Source: Pusillimonas sp. T2
GTDB lineage: Bacteria > Pseudomonadota > Gammaproteobacteria > Burkholderiales > Burkholderiaceae_B
Direction of reading: 5' to 3'
Assembly (NCBI RefSeq): GCF_002236805.1
Contig: NZ_NIQA01000002.1
Coordinates: 362,783-426,782, forward strand
DNA: 64,000 nucleotides
Part shown: positions 55,467-63,561 of the stretch, piece by piece
How the letters are laid out: every line of letters starts with the position of its first letter
How positions within the stretch are numbered: position 1 is the first letter of the stretch
Notes under the pieces: generated by a model
What the model was told of the DNA's origin: nothing
The model's input: the letters and a program-made list of their open reading frames with translations, nothing else
The model's database searches: none
Translations under genes and position numbers: made by a program

Positions 55467-56492
55467 ATGCTCGACTCCCGCGCTGGCAGCGTCAAAACAC
55501 GTATCCCATTCACTCAGGTCTTGACGGCCAAAATCTCAACCCTGGCACTGATTGGCGTGCTGGCGGCCAGCGGGGTTGCTGGCGCAACCGAAACCGGTCG
55601 CATCAAAGTCACCGAGATCAACACCGCCACTCACCCATTCACCACGCTGCACTGCGCACGCCAACCGCTGCAAGTGCGCTTCTTTGGCAATTTGGCTGAA
55701 GTGATCGTCAACAACGAAAGCCGTCTGCTGGTTCAAGCGCTGTCGGCGTCGGGGGCTCGCTATGTCGCCCCGAACGACGACACCACCGAGTTGTGGGGAA
55801 AGGGCCCCTTTGCCACCGTCACGTGGTCGGGGCAAACCCTGCCGCTATGCGCCCCGGCCGGCGCCATTATTCCGCCGTTCCGGGCATCGGGTAACGAACC
55901 ATTTTGGGCCATCACCTATAACGGCTGGCAAGCTACGCTGGCACGACCCGGCCACCCCGATCAAACCCGCGATGCGCAAGTCTCGGAAACCACCGAACGC
56001 GGGCAGACACTTCAAGCCGGCCAGGGGCCTGACGCCTGGGAAATTCGCGCCTCAGACGCGATATGCACGGACAGCATGACCGGTATGCCCCACCCGCAAA
56101 CCGTCGCCTTTAGCCAGGGCGGTCAAACCTACACCGGCTGTGGCGGCGACCCCGAACGCCTGTTGCAGGGCACCACCTGGCGCATCACCCACATCAACGA
56201 CGCCCCCATCAACACAGCGTCATCGGCCGAAATCATCTTTTTGCCAAATAGCCAGCTCGCCGGCAACAGCGGTTGTAATCGGTTCTTTGGCAGCTACACG
56301 CTTACTGGCGAATCATTAACCGTAAAGGGCATGGGCAGCACACGCATGGCTTGCGCCCCAAGCGATATGGCCACAGAGGATGTGTTGTTGCAGCACTTAA
56401 GCAAACTCGAACGCTTCTCACTCGACGCGCCCGACACACTGACCCTGCACACCGCCGTGGGCACTGTACGTGCTCAGGCAACGCCACAGTAA
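55467..56492 (+). CDS. META-domain (HslJ-like) secreted multidomain protein
   Basis: This 341-residue precursor has a signal/anchor helix near 24-40 (ISTLALIGVLAASGVAGA), an MliC-like segment (TLHCARQPLQVRFFGNLAEVIVNN), a middle COG3650-like region (FRASGNEPFWAITYNGWQATL) and a C-terminal META domain (LQGTTWRITHINDAPI, LAGNSGCNRFFGSYTL, MGSTRMACA). META proteins such as HslJ are heat-inducible and affect outer-membrane stress and novobiocin tolerance. Conserved Cys pairs suggest disulfides in the periplasm. It follows the EF-hand gene by 65 nt and may be cotranscribed. Confidence 0.82.
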   Translation: MLDSRAGSVKTRIPFTQVLTAKISTLALIGVLAASGVAGATETGRIKVTEINTATHPFTTLHCARQPLQVRFFGNLAEVIVNNESRLLVQALSASGARYVAPNDDTTELWGKGPFATVTWSGQTLPLCAPAGAIIPPFRASGNEPFWAITYNGWQATLARPGHPDQTRDAQVSETTERGQTLQAGQGPDAWEIRASDAICTDSMTGMPHPQTVAFSQGGQTYTGCGGDPERLLQGTTWRITHINDAPINTASSAEIIFLPNSQLAGNSGCNRFFGSYTLTGESLTVKGMGSTRMACAPSDMATEDVLLQHLSKLERFSLDAPDTLTLHTAVGTVRAQATPQ

Positions 56493-56499
56493 ACAGCCA

Positions 56500-56539
56500 A
56501 GCCGGCAAGTGCCCCGCAACATGCAGGGCGATGCCGGCT
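56500..56539 (+). terminator. nested inverted repeat after the META gene
   Basis: AGCCGGCA (56500-56507) pairs with TGCCGGCT (56532-56539), and inside it GCCC pairs with GGGC. It follows the META-gene stop by 7 nt. There is no U-tract, so termination is uncertain. The rest of the 281-nt gap before aspA shows no gene. Confidence 0.4.
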
Positions 56540-56773
56540 GGCAGGTGACGGGTCCGACGCGGTAAAATGCGCAAAACAGCTGGGCACATACGTGCTTCGC
56601 ACTCACCCATCTTCGCCACCACTACCCAAAACAGAAAAGTCAGCAACGCGTTTTGCGCGGCATCCCGCGCATTAGGCAAATGCACGTCGCCATTACCTGC
56701 AAGTTGCGGGTCACAGAGCCATGCGACTGGGTATGACCGGCCCAGAAAAGTCACCTAACTTTATATTGAAATC

Positions 56774-58207
56774 ATGCCTAATCTACTGCCCGAAACCATT
56801 GCACGCGTCGAACACGACCTCATCGGCGACCGTCACGTACCCGCCGACGCTTATTGGGGCATTCACACCCTGCGCGCAAAAGAGAACTTCCCCATCACCG
56901 GCACCCCCATCGGGGCCTACCCCGACCTAATCCGCGCCCTGGCTTACGTCAAGCAAGCCACCGCTCGGGCCAACCAGCAACTGGGCATCATCGCCCCCGA
57001 GAAAGCCGCCTTTATCGAACAGGCGTGCCAAGACATTATCAATGGCAATTTGCACGACCAGTTCATTGTCGATGTAATGCAAGGCGGCGCCGGAACATCA
57101 ACAAACATGAATGCCAACGAGGTCATTGCGAACCGTGCGCTGGAAATCATGGGCAAAGCCAAAGGCGACTACGATCAGTTGCACCCTATTGAAGACGTCA
57201 ACGCATCGCAAAGCACCAACGACGTCTACCCCTCGGCCCTGAGAATAGCCATTTGCTTTGCAGCGCGCGGTTTAGAAAGCGCCATGCAACATCTTCAACA
57301 GACGTTTGAGCGCAAAGCTGTTGAATTCGACGACCTTCTTAAAATGGGCCGCACCCAGCTGCAAGATGCCGTTCCCATGACTTTGGGCCAAGAGTTCCGA
57401 ACGTACGCCGTCATGCTGCGCGAAGACCTGGTTCAAATCCGCCATGCCGTAAAACTGATGCATGTTGTCAACCTGGGGGGAACGGCCATTGGCACCGGCA
57501 TCAACACTGACCCCGGTTACGCGGTGATTGCGGTCAGGCACTTGTCGGAAATCTCCGGGCTGCCCATTGCCCTGGCGCCAGACCTCATCGCAGCCACCCA
57601 GGATACGGGCGACTTTGTGCAGCTTTCGGGCGTGCTCAAGCGTTTTGCCAGCAAACTGTCAAAAATCTGCAATGATCTGCGGCTGTTGTCATCGGGCCCA
57701 CAGTCAGGACTCTCTGAAATCTGCCTGCCGGAGCGCGCCGCAGGCAGCTCCATCATGCCCGGCAAGGTCAACCCGATTATCCCCGAGGTCGTGAATCAGA
57801 TTGCATTTGAAGTGATTGGCAACGACATTACGATCACCATGGCCTCAGAGGGCGGGCAACTGCAACTGAACGCCTTCGAGCCCGTCATCGCCTGGAGCCT
57901 GTTCAAAAGCATCGCCCACCTTGAGGCCGGTTGCAAAACGCTGGCCGACAACTGTGTTGCCGGCATTACAGCAAACCGCGAAAGGCTTGTCGCCATGGTC
58001 GAATGCTCCGCCGGTTTGGCAACCGCGCTGAACCCAGTGCTCGGCTACCGCAAAGCGACAGAAATTGCGCGCGCAGCGGTCAAAACAGGCACACCCGTAC
58101 GTGCGTTGGTAAAGGCTCAGGGGTTGCTGGACGACGCCACGCTCGACAACCTGCTGCGGCCTGAAGTGCTAACGCGGCCAAGCCGGGCGCTGGCCGAACC
58201 CAACTAA
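56774..58207 (+). CDS. aspA: aspartate ammonia-lyase
   Basis: The enzyme converts L-aspartate to fumarate and ammonia. The 477-residue protein has the fumarase/aspartase superfamily signature GSSIMPGKVNP near 322-332, with MQGGAGTSTNMNANEV and GRTQLQDAVPMTLGQEF upstream. The GSS loop and the latter region are those of AspA rather than fumarase C; the substrate-binding residues agree. It is monocistronic. It may feed on aspartate released from cyanophycin, but no direct link is shown. The start is clear because the preceding 18 residues are well conserved. Confidence 0.92.
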   Translation: MPNLLPETIARVEHDLIGDRHVPADAYWGIHTLRAKENFPITGTPIGAYPDLIRALAYVKQATARANQQLGIIAPEKAAFIEQACQDIINGNLHDQFIVDVMQGGAGTSTNMNANEVIANRALEIMGKAKGDYDQLHPIEDVNASQSTNDVYPSALRIAICFAARGLESAMQHLQQTFERKAVEFDDLLKMGRTQLQDAVPMTLGQEFRTYAVMLREDLVQIRHAVKLMHVVNLGGTAIGTGINTDPGYAVIAVRHLSEISGLPIALAPDLIAATQDTGDFVQLSGVLKRFASKLSKICNDLRLLSSGPQSGLSEICLPERAAGSSIMPGKVNPIIPEVVNQIAFEVIGNDITITMASEGGQLQLNAFEPVIAWSLFKSIAHLEAGCKTLADNCVAGITANRERLVAMVECSAGLATALNPVLGYRKATEIARAAVKTGTPVRALVKAQGLLDDATLDNLLRPEVLTRPSRALAEPN

Positions 58208-58218
58208 CCCTGCTGTCC

Positions 58219-58752
58219 TCAAGTTGCCGGCGTATTGTCGTCCGGCACTTCCCTGAGGTAGTTATAGGCCGCACAATAGTGCGGCCTTTGTTTTGCCCCC
58301 GATTTTGGCGGCTCGAAAATATGAATGGACAGCACTGCGTTGTTGACGTCGCGAACATCGTGGGTTTGAAACTGCACGTATAAATACGTGTTGTCGTCGC
58401 CACACAAGGGGTTGCCGTTACGCAAATATACCGGCCGTTTCAAACGAGACGCCGGGACGCGTTTGTGATCGATCAAACGCAGGCGGTAAAAAGGTAAACC
58501 GGTAATTTCAAGGCTACCACCCGGCTGCCCCACCTCTTGCGTGGGCTCGACCCGGTAACGTGTCGTACCATCAAACACCAGCACATTGCCTTGCAAAGAC
58601 ACGTCGCCGGTAATGGCCACAGCCGTTTTACTCAACGCAGACCAGTCGCCCAGCGTCAGCTCGGGCAACGCAGGGTCAAGCGGCGCCTGAGCCACGGCTG
58701 CCCCCCCGCCGAGCTGAACCACGCACATTGCTGCCAATAAAAAACTTCGCAT
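58219..58752 (-). CDS. hypothetical secreted protein
   Basis: This 177-residue precursor has a signal peptide (MRSFLLAAMCVVQLGGGAAVAQA). The mature part has a beta-rich region (LVFDGTTRYRVEPTQEVGQPGG, SLEITGLPFYRLRLIDH) and a pair of Cys (CGDDN and HYCAAYNYL). I do not recognise a family. ATG 58752 follows GTGGAA; an in-frame ATG 24 nt upstream lacks a ribosome site. It converges with aspA and has no evident partner. Confidence 0.6.
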   Translation of the reverse strand: MRSFLLAAMCVVQLGGGAAVAQAPLDPALPELTLGDWSALSKTAVAITGDVSLQGNVLVFDGTTRYRVEPTQEVGQPGGSLEITGLPFYRLRLIDHKRVPASRLKRPVYLRNGNPLCGDDNTYLYVQFQTHDVRDVNNAVLSIHIFEPPKSGAKQRPHYCAAYNYLREVPDDNTPAT

Positions 58753-58854
58753 TTTTCCACTCTTGTTAAACGGCATGTCTTGTCATTAATACGGCTTCGC
58801 CCGGCGTCACCATGTTTTGCCCAATTTGGCCCGGCTTGGACATCAGTTGTCTGA

Positions 58855-58868
58855 AACCGGATAGAAGC
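58855..58868 (+). promoter_or_regulatory. CGGATAG element upstream of the bicupin dioxygenase
   Basis: AACCGGATAGAAGC has its CGG 107 nt before the bicupin ATG, the same distance as the element at 41262 has from livH. This connects the locus to the cluster at 38-49 kb. Confidence 0.45.
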
Positions 58869-58964
58869 AGCCCATACCCGCCCGGTACTGTATGTACAAG
58901 ACGGCAAGCACTGCACCAGATCACATCACTTGCCCAACCCGTTACCGCACTACCCAGGGAGACT

Positions 58965-60095
58965 ATGATGAACACTGTTGTTTACGACGCATTTCGCGAA
59001 GACGTTATAGGCCGCTCCAACGTTCGGGATACCCCCGAACTGGTGTCGTACTACAAAGACCTTGAACGGCTGGGCACCGCAGCACTTTGGACCGTGGCCA
59101 ACAAAATCGAGCCCTGGGAACCAAAATCGGCGTCAGTCCCGATGCTTTGGCGCTACCGCGACCTACGCGAACATGTTCTCAAGTCGGTAGACCTGGTAAC
59201 GCCGGAGCAGGCTGGCCGGCGCGTCATCTACTTCGAAAACCCCGGCCGTAAAGAAGAGGCCGCCGCCGTAGGCTGGCTGTATTCAGGCCTACAAGTCATG
59301 CACCCCGGCGAAAACGCCTCGGCCCACTGGCACTCTTCTTCAGCACTACGCTTCATTATGGAAGGTCGTGGCGCCTACACCATTGTAAACGGTCACAAAA
59401 TGACACTCGGCGCCAACGACTTCGTCATTACCCCAAATGGATGCTGGCACGAACATGGCGTAGAAGAAGGCGGCCTGCCTTGCATTTGGCAAGACGGGCT
59501 CGATATCCCGTTGGCCAATGCCATGGAAGCAGGCTTTTACGGCGTTCACCCCGACTTGCATCAAGCCATTGGGTACCCGGTCGACGATGCCGTCAGCATC
59601 TGGGGCGCACCGGGGCTTACGCCACAGGGGGTGAAATGGAATCAGAACTATTCGCCGCTGTTTAAATACCAATGGGAACCGACCTATGAGGCGCTGGTGC
59701 GGTACAGCAAGGCAGCCGACGGCAGCCCGTTCGACGGCCACCTCATGAACTACACCAACCCGTCAACCGGGGGACCAGTCATGGCCACCATGGGAGCCAG
59801 CATGCAGTTGCTCAGGCCTGGTTTTGTCGGCAAAGCACATCGGCATACCGGTAGTTTCTTGTATCAGGTTGCCAAAGGCAGCGGCTACTCCATCATCAAC
59901 GGCCAACGCTTCGACTGGCAAGAACATGACGTTTTCTGCGTCCCCTCGTGGGCCTGGCACGAGCATGTCAATACATCGCAAACCGACGACGCCTGCCTGT
60001 TCTGTTTCAACGACTTGCCGGCAATCCAGAGCATGGGCTTTTACCGTGAGGAAGCCCTGGCGGACAACAGCGGACATCAGCCCTTAACGACCTGA
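58965..60095 (+). CDS. bicupin salicylate/gentisate 1,2-dioxygenase family protein
   Basis: This 376-residue bicupin is of the gentisate 1,2-dioxygenase family. The first cupin has AHWHSSSALRF and CWHEHG, giving Fe ligands His121, His123 and His162. Relative to salicylate 1,2-dioxygenase of Pseudaminobacter (ligands His119, 121, 160 as I recall) the numbering is offset by two. At the same offset Arg85, Gly108, Gln110, Arg129 and His164 match its active site, with Tyr106 where that enzyme has Trp104. The second cupin lacks this ligand set in full. The ATG follows CAGGGAGACT; a second ATG is adjacent. It would open a salicylate- or gentisate-type ring. Confidence 0.86.
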   Translation: MMNTVVYDAFREDVIGRSNVRDTPELVSYYKDLERLGTAALWTVANKIEPWEPKSASVPMLWRYRDLREHVLKSVDLVTPEQAGRRVIYFENPGRKEEAAAVGWLYSGLQVMHPGENASAHWHSSSALRFIMEGRGAYTIVNGHKMTLGANDFVITPNGCWHEHGVEEGGLPCIWQDGLDIPLANAMEAGFYGVHPDLHQAIGYPVDDAVSIWGAPGLTPQGVKWNQNYSPLFKYQWEPTYEALVRYSKAADGSPFDGHLMNYTNPSTGGPVMATMGASMQLLRPGFVGKAHRHTGSFLYQVAKGSGYSIINGQRFDWQEHDVFCVPSWAWHEHVNTSQTDDACLFCFNDLPAIQSMGFYREEALADNSGHQPLTT

Positions 60096-60202
60096 GCGTT
60101 TCGTCTGCCCCCATGCGCCCGCAGCCGCGCTCCCGCTGCGGGCAGAGCACCCCGCCTGGCGCTATACTGAGGCAAGGTCCCCAGACGGCGTCGGAGGTGC
60201 AG

Positions 60203-61252
60203 ATGCCCACGAACATGACAAGTTGGACCCAGACCTTACTGGGTAATCACATGCTGTTGGCGTCACACGACGCCGAAGAAGTGCGCTCACGAGTCGCCGC
60301 GCTGCTGAACGACCACATTCTGGAACCCGGCGGCGGCGCTCTTGCGGCCAGGCTGCATGGTGTGCAAGCCGACACCCTCAGCCTTTGGCGTCTGGAATAC
60401 GGCGAGGCCGTCTCGGTCAAAGAAACCCGACCCGGCGGCGAGTTCCTTATCGTTCAATTACCGCTTACGGGCACTGTCACCGTTCAGTGCGACGAGGGAC
60501 AATGGTCGGTCAGACCCGGCTCCGGATTGATCATGCCCTCTAATGTTCCGCACCAATTATCCTGGGAAGCCGGCGCTGCGCAGATCATTCTGAAAGTGCC
60601 GCTGCAACGTCTGCACGAGCAATACCGCGGCCTGACGGGAACCACGACACTCGGCCCCTTGCGTTTCAACCGCGAAATCGCGCTTGATGCTACCGACGGC
60701 GAACAATGGAGCGCCTTGTTGCGCTATTTTTGCGAGCAGGTTGCGCAGCCCCATGCGCTCAGTTGGCTTAAGGTTAAAACGGCTGAAGAAGCCCTAATAC
60801 GCCACTTGCTATGCGCGCAATCGGCCGCACTACACGATCACTTTTTAGGGGACGACAGCGTTCAGGTGCCGCAGCGTTTGCAGCGCGCCCGCGCCTATAT
60901 ACAGGCGCACGTGGCCGACGACATGACACTGGAAGATATTGCACGGTACAGCAACACCAGCCCGCGCACACTCACACGCATGTGCCGCCTGCAATATGGC
61001 GTCAGCCCAATGCAACTGGTGCGGGACCTGCGCCTTGACCAAATCAGGCAAGCTCTCATCGATGCTACGGCCGATAACTCCGTCTCGGAAATTGCCTTGC
61101 GTTGGGGCTATGCCCACCTTGGCCGCTTCGCCGCCGCCTACCGACAACGTTTTGGCGAAGCCCCGCACGACACCCTGCAAAAGAAACGCCAAGGCCTGCA
61201 GCCTTTGGCTGCTAATGACGCGGCTGATGCACGCCTGAATCGTCAACACTGA
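60203..61252 (+). CDS. AraC family transcriptional regulator 2
   Basis: This 349-residue paralogue of the regulator at 48052 has an AraC_binding_2-type N-terminal domain (IVQLPLTGTVTVQCDEGQWSVRPGSGLIMP) and a C-terminal double helix-turn-helix (MTLEDIARYSNTSPRTLTRMCRLQYGVSPMQLVRDLRLDQIR). GGAGGTGCAG precedes ATG 60203. It follows the bicupin gene and precedes the thioesterase, so it likely controls this locus and perhaps the first cluster through the shared CGGATAG elements. Confidence 0.87.
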   Translation: MPTNMTSWTQTLLGNHMLLASHDAEEVRSRVAALLNDHILEPGGGALAARLHGVQADTLSLWRLEYGEAVSVKETRPGGEFLIVQLPLTGTVTVQCDEGQWSVRPGSGLIMPSNVPHQLSWEAGAAQIILKVPLQRLHEQYRGLTGTTTLGPLRFNREIALDATDGEQWSALLRYFCEQVAQPHALSWLKVKTAEEALIRHLLCAQSAALHDHFLGDDSVQVPQRLQRARAYIQAHVADDMTLEDIARYSNTSPRTLTRMCRLQYGVSPMQLVRDLRLDQIRQALIDATADNSVSEIALRWGYAHLGRFAAAYRQRFGEAPHDTLQKKRQGLQPLAANDAADARLNRQH

Positions 61253-61299
61253 ACGGGCGTTAGAATGGCGGGCACTGCTTAACCCTACAGGACCCTGTA

Positions 61300-61731
61300 A
61301 TGCCCAACATTCACCACATGCCCATCGAAATCGGCTTCAAGCACTGCGACCCCGCCGGTATTGTGTTTTACCCGCGCTACGCCGAAATGCTGCACGATAC
61401 CGTTGAGCATTGGTTCAATCATGGGCTGAAAATAGGCTTTAACTACCTGCACACCACACGCAACATGGGTATCCCCATGGTCAATTTGCAGGTCGATTTT
61501 CGTATTCCCAGCCGGCTGGGCGACATACTCGACAGCCGGCTGGTCGTAAAAAAACTAGGCCGCAGTTCGATGCAAATGTTGGTGCGTATTTGCGGCCCCG
61601 ACAACGATGTACGTGTCGAAGGCCGCTTGACGGTTGTTTTTGCCAGCTTGGGCAAGATCAGTTCGGTAGAAATCCCGGAGGATTTCAAGGCCCTGATTTT
61701 GCCTTACGTGGACGATAGTGCCGAGGCCTGA
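61300..61731 (+). CDS. 4-hydroxybenzoyl-CoA-type (4HBT) thioesterase
   Basis: This 143-residue hotdog-fold protein has IGFKHCDPAGIVFYPRYAEMLHD at the N-terminus; the catalytic Asp falls at residue 17, as in 4-hydroxybenzoyl-CoA thioesterase. The rest (VNLQVDFRIPSRLGDILDSRLVVKKLG) fits that branch rather than YbgC. It should release an aromatic acid from its CoA ester, which would feed the neighbouring ring-cleaving dioxygenase. The substrate is inferred only from context. Confidence 0.86.
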   Translation: MPNIHHMPIEIGFKHCDPAGIVFYPRYAEMLHDTVEHWFNHGLKIGFNYLHTTRNMGIPMVNLQVDFRIPSRLGDILDSRLVVKKLGRSSMQMLVRICGPDNDVRVEGRLTVVFASLGKISSVEIPEDFKALILPYVDDSAEA

Positions 61732-61773
61732 ACGCCCTGAGATAAAGCCAACGCCCAATACACGGCGGCCGTC

Positions 61774-62169
61774 TTAGGCAGGCAGGCGAACCGTCACTTC
61801 AATCTCAATTAACAACCCCGGTACAGCAAGCCCCGTGACGCCGATAATGGTCTGTGCGGGGTGCTCGGTGCTGCCCTGCACGGCTTCAATAGCCGCGGTA
61901 ATGACTTCGTACTGCGTAGGGTGCAGGGTATAAATAGTGCGCCGAACCACATCGTTCCAGCTGGCATTAACCGCCTTCAAGGCAACTTCGATGTTTCGCA
62001 TGGCCGCCTGAGTTTGCGCACCTAAGTCGTCGCCCCCGACGATTGAAAAATCGGGAGCCAAAGCCACTTGGCCGGCAATATAAGCAACACGACCCGGCTC
62101 GGCAACCGTGATATGGCTGAACCCGGGCGCAGGGTGAAGTTCGGGGGGGTTAATAAGTTTACGTGACAC
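61774..62169 (-). CDS. RidA (YjgF/YER057c/UK114) family protein
   Basis: This 131-residue protein has the Rid fold: GFSHITVAEPGRVAYIAGQVALAP, DLGAQTQAAMRNIEVALKAV and a C-terminal GLAVPGLLIEIEVTVRLPA. In canonical RidA imine deaminases an Arg lies just before VEIEA near residue 105. Here the position reads LLIEIE, so the Arg appears to be replaced and imine deaminase activity is doubtful; it may be one of the other Rid groups found in catabolic loci. The start is GTG 62169 with AGGAGG upstream. Confidence 0.85.
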   Translation of the reverse strand: MSRKLINPPELHPAPGFSHITVAEPGRVAYIAGQVALAPDFSIVGGDDLGAQTQAAMRNIEVALKAVNASWNDVVRRTIYTLHPTQYEVITAAIEAVQGSTEHPAQTIIGVTGLAVPGLLIEIEVTVRLPA

Positions 62170-62192
62170 GCTTGCCTCCTGAATATGACATG

Positions 62193-62211
62193 GCGCTCGT
62201 GAATCGAGCGC
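62193..62211. terminator. short hairpin between YqhA and RidA genes
   Basis: GCGCTCG and CGAGCGC form a 7-bp stem with a 5-nt loop between the yqhA stop and the RidA gene's ribosome site. It could end the yqhA transcript, though no U-tract follows. Confidence 0.3.
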
Positions 62212-62266
62212 GCCAAGCCACTATTGCCTCGGAAGCAGGTTCTGTCAAGACAGACGCGGTTTTAAA

Positions 62267-62773
62267 CTAGTGCCCTTTGCCAGCCAGACGATCCATGCCG
62301 GCGTAAAACAACCCCGAAAACAAGAATGTGACGTGGATGCCCACCATCCAGGCCAGATGCCGGTCAGACAAGTTGTCGACATTCATGAAGGCCTTCAGCA
62401 GCTCGATACCCGAAATCGCAACGATTGAGCCAATGAGCTTTAATTTCAGGTCGGAAAACCCGATATGGCCCATCCACTCTGGGCGATCCTGGTGGCTGTG
62501 TAGGTCATCCATCTTCGAGACGAAGTTTTCGTAACCGCTGAACATGATGATGATCAGCAAATTCATGATGAGCGCGATGTCTACCAGCGACAGCACGCCA
62601 ATAATCAATTCGCCCCCCGTCGCCGTCATGATGTCGGCGAACAGCACCCAGATTTCTTTGGCGAACTTGAACAACAAAATGACCAGCGCCAACGCCAAGC
62701 CAAGGTAAACCGGCCCCATAACCCAGCGGCTGGTAAACAGAAGGTGTTCAAAAGACTTTTCCAGGCGTTTCAT
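62267..62773 (-). CDS. yqhA: YqhA (UPF0114/TIGR00645) membrane protein
   Basis: This 168-residue membrane protein matches E. coli YqhA in layout: LFTSRWVMGPVYLGLALALVILLFKF, VLSLVDIALIMNLLIIIMFSGYENFVS, DLKLKLIGSIVAISGIELLKAFMNV and a C-terminal HVTFLFSGLFYAGMDRL. Four helices are likely. The function of the family is unknown. It lies just upstream of RidA on the same strand with about 100 nt between them. Confidence 0.9.
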   Translation of the reverse strand: MKRLEKSFEHLLFTSRWVMGPVYLGLALALVILLFKFAKEIWVLFADIMTATGGELIIGVLSLVDIALIMNLLIIIMFSGYENFVSKMDDLHSHQDRPEWMGHIGFSDLKLKLIGSIVAISGIELLKAFMNVDNLSDRHLAWMVGIHVTFLFSGLFYAGMDRLAGKGH

Positions 62774-63030
62774 GATGGGGAAATGAGAAATGAAGGGGTG
62801 AGCATTTTAGCGCGTTGCCCGCCGGCAAGCGTCGTCTGTCTGTATTCTGGGCCTGGCCACAAGGCGTACTTTTGCGAATACCTGTGCCGATGTCAGACAG
62901 ATAGAGTGTGATTATTGAAAAACACTCTGGCCCCAATGCAAAAGCCCATCGCAAAACCGTCGACTCGCCCCCGAAATTTGCCATGGCGATATCCAGCCAA
63001 ATTGAAATCCATGTCACTTGGTGGCATGAT

Positions 63031-63213
63031 ATGAGCCATGAGCGCGTGTTTAAAACGCGTCATTTCGCTCGATGGATGCGCAAAACAGAACTATTGGACG
63101 ATATGCTTTGCAGCGCAATTACACAGATGACTGTCGGTTTAATTGATGCCGATTTAGGTCATAACGTCATAAAGAAACGTATCGCCCTAGAAGAAATTTG
63201 TCATGACCACTAG
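63031..63213 (+). pseudogene. truncated RelE/HigB-like toxin of a type II toxin-antitoxin pair
   Basis: The 60-residue frame reads RVFKTRHFARWMRKTELLDD and QMTVGLIDADLGHNVIKKRIAL, the N-terminal half of the HigB/RelE-like toxins found with NadS-type antitoxins. It then ends abruptly (EEICHDH). Intact members continue for another 50 or so residues with a catalytic stretch that is missing here. The 3' end overlaps the antitoxin ATG by 11 nt. The gene is probably a dead toxin remnant left by a deletion. Confidence 0.7.
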
Positions 63214-63538
63214 ATCAGAACGCCCCCAAAAAGCAAAAAGCCAAATTCTTGAGGCCGTACACACCACAGCGGCGGACTTGGCGCGCCTAGGGTTTATAGA
63301 CAAACGAAAACAACAAAAATTTGATGCGCTTTGTCTGGAGCCCGTTCCTGAGTACGACAGTCAACAGATCAAAGCATTACGCCAAAGCCTCAATCTGAGC
63401 CAGGCCGTGTTGGCTTCCGTACTTAACACCAGCCCGTCTACGATCAGAAAATGGGAAATAGGGGATAAAAAGCCCAGCGGTCCTTCGCTAAAACTGCTGA
63501 GCCTACTGGAAAGAAAAGGGCTGGACGCTGTTATTTAA
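63203..63538 (+). CDS. XRE/HTH-type antitoxin (NadS-like)
   Basis: This 111-residue protein has a C-terminal helix-turn-helix (IKALRQSLNLSQAVLASVLNTSPSTIRKWEIGDKKPSGPSL) typical of HigA/NadS antitoxins encoded after their toxin. Its upstream partner is truncated, so it is now an orphan antitoxin that may still repress its own operon or bind a toxin from elsewhere. Start overlap with the toxin remnant supports an original operon. Confidence 0.84.
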   Translation: MTTRSERPQKAKSQILEAVHTTAADLARLGFIDKRKQQKFDALCLEPVPEYDSQQIKALRQSLNLSQAVLASVLNTSPSTIRKWEIGDKKPSGPSLKLLSLLERKGLDAVI

Positions 63539-63561
63539 CGCGCCCAGCCGACTCAAGCCCC

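Noticed and set aside
56302-56754. Minus-strand frame of 150 codons over the META end and aspA leader
   Set aside because: It overlaps the META domain antisense and has no ribosome site or recognisable fold.
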